Below are positions 57,908 through 64,000 of a stretch of 64,000 nt of DNA, piece by piece. Location of the stretch: contig CAUYLG010005089.1 of the NCBI GenBank assembly GCA_963573385.1, positions 1 through 64,000 of the forward strand, written 5' to 3'. Below the pieces are notes generated by a model. The model was not told the DNA's origin and searched no databases. It was given only the letters and a program-made list of their open reading frames with translations. Both the position numbers and the translations under genes were made by a program. Origin of the DNA: Cacajao melanocephalus (Eukaryota; Chordata; Mammalia; Primates; Pitheciidae). Numbering within the stretch: position 1 is the first letter of the stretch; each line of letters begins with the position of its first letter.

Positions 57908-58407
57908 CCACCAAAATGTCAAGAGAGATGGACAAGCCACTGATCAGCCTCCACCTGGTGGACAGCGATACCAGCCTTGCCAAGGTCCCCGATGAGGCGC
58001 CCAAAGTGGGTATCCTGGGTAGTGGGGACTTTGCCCGCTCCCTGGCCACACGCCTGGTGGGCTCTGGCTTCAAAGTGGTGGTGGGGAGCCGCAACCCCAA
58101 ACGCACAGCTGGGCTGTTCCCCTCAGCGGCCCAAGTGACTTTCCAAGAGGAGGCAGTGAGCTCCCCGGAGGTCATCTTTGTGGCCGTGTTCCGGGAGCAC
58201 TACTCTTCACTCTGCAGTCTCAGCGACCAGCTAGCGGGCAAGATCCTGGTGGATGTGAGCAACCCCACAGAGCAAGAGCACCTTCAGCATCGCGAGTCCA
58301 ATGCTGAGTACCTGGCCTCCCTCTTCCCCACCTGCACAGTGGTCAAGGCCTTCAATGTCATCTCCGCCTGGACCCTGCAGGCTGGCCCGAGGGATGGTAA
58401 CAGGCAG
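57908..58407 (+). CDS. STEAP3: STEAP3 coding exon 1: NADPH-binding oxidoreductase domain (residues 1-164)
   Basis: STEAP3 is the endosomal ferric reductase that reduces transferrin-delivered Fe3+ to Fe2+, passing electrons from NADPH through FAD to a haem in the membrane domain. The exon is bounded by acceptor tctcttgcag|CC and donor ggcag|gtaggt. ATG at 57916 gives 164 codons ending in phase 0. Visible features: a cytosolic N-terminus beginning [18 protein letters not shown], then a Rossmann-type F420H2:NADP+ oxidoreductase-like domain with dinucleotide loop GSGDFA (residues 35-40) and [10 protein letters not shown], which should grip the NADPH phosphate. As I remember human STEAP3, differences include MSRE for MPEE, T for S at residue 19, and G for R after KRTA. 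An upstream alternative exon (45469-45490) can extend the N-terminus in frame. Confidence 0.98.
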
Positions 58408-60100
58408 GTAGGTTCTGGGGGAATAATATCCATCATAACAATAAATATAAATGGCTAATTTTCACTGAGGGCTGCCAGCATGCCAGGCTTTTTTTCGTAT
58501 ATCATCATAGCTAATCTTGCATGACTGCAAAATTCCATTTTACAGAACAGGAAACTGAGGCTCAAAGATATTAATGATCTTACTCAAAATCCCATAGCTG
58601 GTGAGCTGGGGTTTGAACCCAGTTCATATGGATCTGAAACCCACGTTCTTTCTGCTACAGTTACTGGGTTTCCTAGAGAGAAAGGAGGAAAAGCTTGTTG
58701 ACTTTTTGCTATTTGGAGCCAAGAAAGAGAGAGATTTGGCTTTTAGAGTTGGACTCAGAAGGAGGAAAGTAACACACTTATGTGCCAGGCCCTGAGGAAG
58801 GCAGTCATGTCTCAAACTTTATCTTATTTATTCTAAGGGCTTCCAAGAACTGATTTCTCAGAAAAGTCAACAGCAGGTTTTTCTGGGGCTGGCTAATGGC
58901 TCCATGGAACAGCTAGAGCTGCATATATTTCTTGACAGGAGGAGCTCTTACCAAGATAAGGTGGTTTTTAATGCCAAAAGGCCACCTGCATTTTCTTGGC
59001 AAAAAGAATGCCAGACTCCATGTGCGTGAGAACTTCCACCAATAAGTCCAGCCCAGGTGCCAGGCTCTATGGGACAGTTTAAAGGTGCCCAGCCCCACCT
59101 GATTACAGGGCCTTAAATGCAGGCTGCATCATGGGGCGACCAGGAGGAACAGTGGGGAGTGTTGGGTGCAGGGCCTGGAGGGAACAGAGCAAGAAGGCTG
59201 GCTGGAGAAGTCTTCGAGGAGGGCTTTGACCTGGGCCCACCTCATGCTGTCAGGCTCAGGGAGCTGGGAGTGCATTCCAGACTGAGGGAACAATCTGAAA
59301 AGGCCCAGAGATAAGAGACAATGCTCTTAGACCTGAGTTTTCTCATCTGAAAAATGAGGACAATAGTACCTACCTGCGGGCTCATGGCAAGGCTGAGAGA
59401 TCATGTATGTTGAGCCCAGCACAGAGTAGTGTTCAGTCTGTGTTTCGAGACTAGACTGACCAATGCAGTGTCAGCAAAGCCCACGAGTGCTTTAGGATCT
59501 GAAGACTCTCATATGCCTGCAGTGGGACCTCGTGGGCCAGAGCAGTGGCTTCAAGGTGGAGAGGGCAGGGTGGTGCTGGCTTGTGGAAGAAGGCCTTACG
59601 CGCTGGCTGAGGGCCCTGTGGAGCCGAGGGACATCGTCAAGGGCGGCAATGCCTAACTAAGGGATGGGGCTGCAGCCACGGCTGCACATCCTGCACCAAA
59701 CGCAAAACTCTTTTGCTAAGCAGCTCTCAGGGCAGGCCACAGCCTTGGAGGCAGCCATTCCAGGGGCCCATGGGGGCTGCCTGGATGATCATTTTGCTTG
59801 TGGCTGCTGATGTCCATGAGCTAGGCAAAACACTTACTGTTCGTAGCTTCTCTCCTTGAGTAGTTGGCCTGGCTGGGCAGCTGGGCCGCTGGGCCAGAGG
59901 CTGGGAGACCCGGGAGGCAGAGAAAAGACCCCTGGCCTGGGAGCCAGAGCCTCATAGGCTCCCACCTATACCATTGACTGGCAGCTCACTTGGACAAGTC
60001 CCCGCCCCTCTGGCCCTCAGTTTCCCCAGCTGCTCAGTGAGGCCCTGCCCACTCCGGTGGCCTGTGACCCCGTCTGACTGCGCCACTCTTTCTCCTGTAG
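58408..60100 (+). other. STEAP3 intron between the two coding exons
   Basis: GT-AG intron of 1693 bp. It contains an antisense MIR (about 58445-58660) and a piece of an ancient interspersed repeat (about 59120-59310). Nothing else recognised. Confidence 0.9.
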
Positions 60101-60628
60101 GTGCCCATCTGCAGTGACCAGCCAGAAGCCAAGCGTGCTGTCTCGGAGATGGCAATTACCATGGGCTTCATGCCCGTGGACATGGGATCCCTGGCATCAG
60201 CCCGGGAGATGGAGGCCATGCCCCTGCGCCTCCTCCCGGCCTGGAAGGTGCCCACCCTGCTGGCCCTGGGGCTCTTCATCTGCTTCTATGCCTACAACTT
60301 TGTCCGGGATGTGCTGCAGCCCTACGTGCAGGAGAGCAAGAACAAATTCTTCAAGCTGCCCGTGTCCGTGGTCAACACCACGCTGCCTTGCGTGGCCTAT
60401 GTGCTGCTGTCGCTGGTGTACTTGCCCGGCGTGCTGGCGGCCACCCTGCAGCTGCGACGCGGCACCAAGTACCACCGCTTCCCTGACTGGCTGGACCACT
60501 GGCTGCAGCACCGCAAGCAGATCGGGCTGCTCAGCTTCTTCTGCGCCGCCCTGCACGCGCTCTACAGCTTCTGCTTGCCGCTGCGCCGCTCTCACCGCTA
60601 CGACCTGGTCAACCTGGCGGTCAAGCAG
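60101..60628 (+). CDS. STEAP3: STEAP3 coding exon 2: end of the reductase domain and first membrane helices (residues 165-340)
   Basis: Bounded by acceptor tctcctgtag|GTG and donor caagcag|gtacca. 176 codons continue the frame of the previous exon in phase 0. Membrane segments lie at about residues 214-231 ([17 protein letters not shown] region), 257-278 and 305-322. N256 in VVNTTLP is a potential N-glycosylation site. YHRF at 288-291 fits a YxxPhi endosomal sorting motif (YQRF in human as I remember). H316 in AALHALY is the expected first haem ligand of the STEAP membrane domain. The remaining exons, with the second haem ligand and helices 4-6 (about 148 residues), are not in the window. The 228-codon frame over the same bases (60114-60800) is a shadow. 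Confidence 0.98.
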
Positions 60629-63600
60629 GTACCAACCCCACGCCCTTCCTCCCTCTGGCACTCAGCACGTGCCTGTCCAGGGCCCTCCGCCAACCAGGTG
60701 TAGCCAATACCCTTGGGTGCAGCCTCACCACTTGCCAACTACAGATTCTGTTCCGATGGGGCAGCACCCGTGTCCTGCCCAAGAATTTGAGTATCAGTGA
60801 ACAAAACAGATGAAAATTCCTGCCCCCGGAGGTACAGCCCAGTTGGGGCAGACTTAAACAAAATACAGCAGTGAGTTATAGCGGGCACTGAAGAGGGTCA
60901 GGAGTGCTAAGGGGCAAAGAAAAGCAGGGAGAGACAGTGGGGGTGCAGTTTTGAAGATGGCCCAGGAGGCCTTGCAGAGTGAGTGCTATGTGAGCAGAGC
61001 AGGAAGGAGGGAAGAGAAGATGGTGGCCCGCTGGGGTGGTATTGCAGGCCACGGGGCAGACTCCTTGGGCAGAAGTGTGCCTGGCACATTGGAGGAGCAG
61101 CCAAGTGGCCCACGTGGCTGGAGCTGAACAAGTAGTAGGTGGCAGGTGAGGCCTGCGAGGTCAAAGCCAGACCAGAAAGGGCTTCAGCCTTAGGATCTGA
61201 GTGAAATAGGGAGCCAGTGAAGGTTTGAATTCAGGCGTTGATCTGCCTGACATTTTAAGCGGTTCTCTCTGGTTTTTTGGCTGAGAATAGACCGTAGGGG
61301 GGTCAAAGGCAGCTGCTGGGACCAGCGAAGAGGCCATGCCAGTGCCCAGATTTGAGGCAGTGGAGGCTGGAGGCGGTGGGAGCAGTGGAGGAGCAAAGAG
61401 ATCCTGAAGGCACATGCGAAGCTGGAATGCATGACATTGCTGCTAGGACGGGCCTAGGGTTTTGGAGGGTGGTCAAGGATGACTCTGAGGTTTGGGTGGG
61501 AGCACCTGGAAGGAGAGCGTTGCCGTCAGCTGAGATGGGAAAGGCTGCAGGAGTGAGCGCTCCAGGTTTGGGTTTGTTGTTGCTGTCGTTTGTTTTTCAC
61601 TAGGGGTGGCGTTAATCATTCATTTAGAAAATCCATATGGCAGTTGTTTGGCAGCAGGATTCCTGCGAATTGGAAGGCCTTCGGCCCATACCAGGTGGGG
61701 ACCCAAGCATCGGCTGGCACCTGTGCCCACAGAAACAGGCCCCTGATGCTCCCTCCTGGTCCGCAAGCTCACGGGGCTTGATTCTTAGTCCCAAGCTTAC
61801 ATCTTCAAGCAACCCTGCCTTTCTTTACTTTCTCCAATTAAATTCCACCTCCAGTGCCCAGCCCTGGGGCTGGTTGGTGCATAGGTCTTGCCCACTCTAG
61901 GATGCTAGTAACCCAATGTGGTTCGGCCCAGGTGCTGGTGAGATACTTCTCATCCACCCCTTGTTCCAGCCTGGTGGCCCCTACAGCTCCTGCTTCTGCT
62001 CCTGCTCAGGACGCAGGGACCTTGGTGAGGCTGGGCCCTCCCCCAAACACCCAGCACAGGACCATCCCCTCCGAGGATGGAGGATTGGCAGGACTGGGAA
62101 GCAGGGCTGGGCACCTCCCAAGAACCACAGACCTCAGCCCCTACTCACTGTCAGGGTTGCTGCTTCTCTGCCAGCAGCTACTCAACTGCCCTCATCCTTC
62201 GCCACCCACAGACACTAGCGTCATTGCATCTGTGAGCTCGGACTTTCCTAAGACAAAGGAAGAACCCCAGACTTCAGGTGGAAAAGCAAGATGCTTGACA
62301 GAAATGAGAGGAAAGGAAGAAATCATAGTCATGAACCCTTAACAAGAGCTTGCTGTGTTCCAGGAACCATTCTAAGAGCTTCATACATTACTGTGAAATC
62401 ATTTAACCCTATCTCATCCATGTAGAGCAGGTGCTATTCTATCCTTATTACATAGATGAGAAATCTGAGGTACAGAGGAATTAAGTAACTTAGCCAAAGT
62501 CACACAGCCAGTAAGTAGCAGAGCCGGGATTCAGATCCAGCTATTTTCCAGATCCATGCTTATACCCACGCTGCTTTCTACAGATTAACAGTTGAGTACA
62601 TGATTTCAGAACTAGGTCATTCATTCACTCATTCACTGAGCACCTACTCTGCAATGCCCTGGGGCAACAGAAAGGAGTAAGAAAGACCAGACAGTCTGGC
62701 TCCTTGCCTCAGCTGGTGTGGGGCGGTGTGGAGGCCTGAAGGCCAGTTGTTGCTGACTGGAACAAAGATCTTGACCTTGAGCCAGTCACCGCCCCTCTTT
62801 TGTCCTCAGGGTCCTGATGTTAGATCAAGCTCTCTCCTAGTGCTAATGTTTGTGATGCTCTTTGATGATATTTTCTTACTGACTTCTACAAAGAGCCAGC
62901 CTGTTGGCAGAAGGCTCTGCCAGCTCCTCGGGGACTGGTACAATGTTGCTGCCCAGGAGGGAGCAGATCTGCGTGGAGAAACCACTCCCTGTATGTGGGA
63001 GCCCTCTCCCCTGAGCTGGCAGGTGTTTCCAGTGGCAGTGGGAAAAACGGTAATGATCCCCAGTACCCCCCAGGGCACAAGACACACCACTGCTCCCTCC
63101 CTCCCCCGCCACCCTCCAACTGCCTTTGTCTAAATTCTTTGCCCTGCCAAGGCTCTCCCTGATATTCTGTTAACCCAATTTTGTCCTGATGCAAATACCA
63201 GGGCACAAAGGGGCGCATGCAAGGTAATTTTCCCCAAGTCCCAAAGCTCTTTAGGGCTGCAGACCCTGGTGAGGTTGCCAGGCAACCATCCATCCCACAG
63301 GATGAGATCAGTCAGAGACACAGAAGTCCTCTCACAAAAAGAGGCTTAAATTTGTTCTGCAGAGTTCTTTAGGGCAGAACCAGGGCTGATGTGGGTATAT
63401 CAGAGGGATGGTGAGAGGGGGGCGGGGGCTTGACACTCAGCAGTCCAGATGTGGGGAGGTGGCCACACCTGGAGACATCCAAGCAGATGCTGGATGGTCT
63501 TTGGTAAGCCATGCCCTCGGTTCTGGGCCTGGGTACCTCAGGCTGTTCTGTCTTCAGCCCCCAACAGCAGGGCCTCCTGGGCAGCTCAGGCCCACTGCCA

Positions 63601-64000
63601 GCCTGTGGGCACTTCACCACAGTGTCCTCACATGGCCACTCACCACCCCGGCTGCCCACTGGGCCCTTTGGGTCAAGGGAGCACATGAGTTCAGCCACAA
63701 GAAACTCCTCCAAGATTTCCTTACAGCACCGAGTCTGTAGATTAGGAGGCAACGCTGTATCCCAGCTATAGAGAAAACCTTTGAGACCACATTAACAGAC
63801 AGTACTATTACCAACAACAACTGATATTTGTATAGGGCATTTGGATTTGCTTGTGTATTCCCTAGAGATATACATTTCAAGATCAAAATCAAAGATCAAG
63901 ATCAAAGAAATGTTTAACCTACACAGTGTTCTCCTACTGCCTTCACTCCAAGCTACATCTGCACATGGCTGGCCTAGGATGGTCTGAAACTCTCATCTGA
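60629..64000 (+). other. STEAP3 intron, continuing past the window
   Basis: Starts with a consensus donor at 60629. Includes a long piece of an ancient interspersed repeat (about 60790-61570) and an antisense MIR (62325-62600). I searched for the next STEAP3 exon and did not find it, so the gene continues beyond the right edge. Confidence 0.8.
62325..62600 (-). repeat. MIR, antisense, nearly full length
   Basis: 'ttacatagatgagaaatctg', 'aattaagtaacttagccaaa' and 'gtcacacagccagtaagtag' in consensus order. Confidence 0.85.

Noticed and set aside
60114..60800. 228-codon Cys/Ser/Trp-rich frame
   Set aside because: It is the +1 shadow of the STEAP3 exon, and its composition is typical of an alternative frame of GC-rich coding DNA.

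Overview
The window is primate nuclear DNA. It is dense in Alu elements (about twenty), with older L1, L2, MIR, MaLR LTR, Tigger and hAT relics, simple repeats and one CpG island, and there is no sign of bacterial gene organisation. The only protein-coding gene I can support is STEAP3 (TSAP6) on the + strand. Its predicted protein differs at roughly ten of 340 positions from human STEAP3 as I remember it. That suggests a non-human primate, perhaps an Old World monkey, but I could not check the species.

Layout: positions 1 to about 38 kb are intergenic sequence upstream of STEAP3. They hold repeats, a 20-bp minisatellite (17.8-18.4 kb), and a ferritin light chain (FTL) processed pseudogene on the - strand (30.0-30.9 kb). 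A CpG island at 38.2-39.2 kb contains the likely STEAP3 promoter and a non-coding first exon ending at 38625. A second, alternative start exon ends at 45490; it splices in frame and adds ten residues to the N-terminus. The two coding exons present (57908-58407 and 60101-60628) encode residues 1-340: the whole NADPH-binding oxidoreductase domain and the first membrane helices with one haem-ligand histidine. The remaining roughly 148 residues lie beyond the right edge.

STEAP3 is the endosomal ferric reductase of the transferrin cycle. The FTL pseudogene nearby is also an iron gene, but its position looks coincidental.

I found no new gene system. The most interesting structure is a set of short local copies (about 90-270 bp), several inverted and two dropped cleanly into older repeats: an Alu at 20.7 kb and a MaLR LTR at 51.6 kb. 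With a perfect 18-bp-arm palindrome at 1.4 kb, they look like products of replication template switching rather than retrotransposition.
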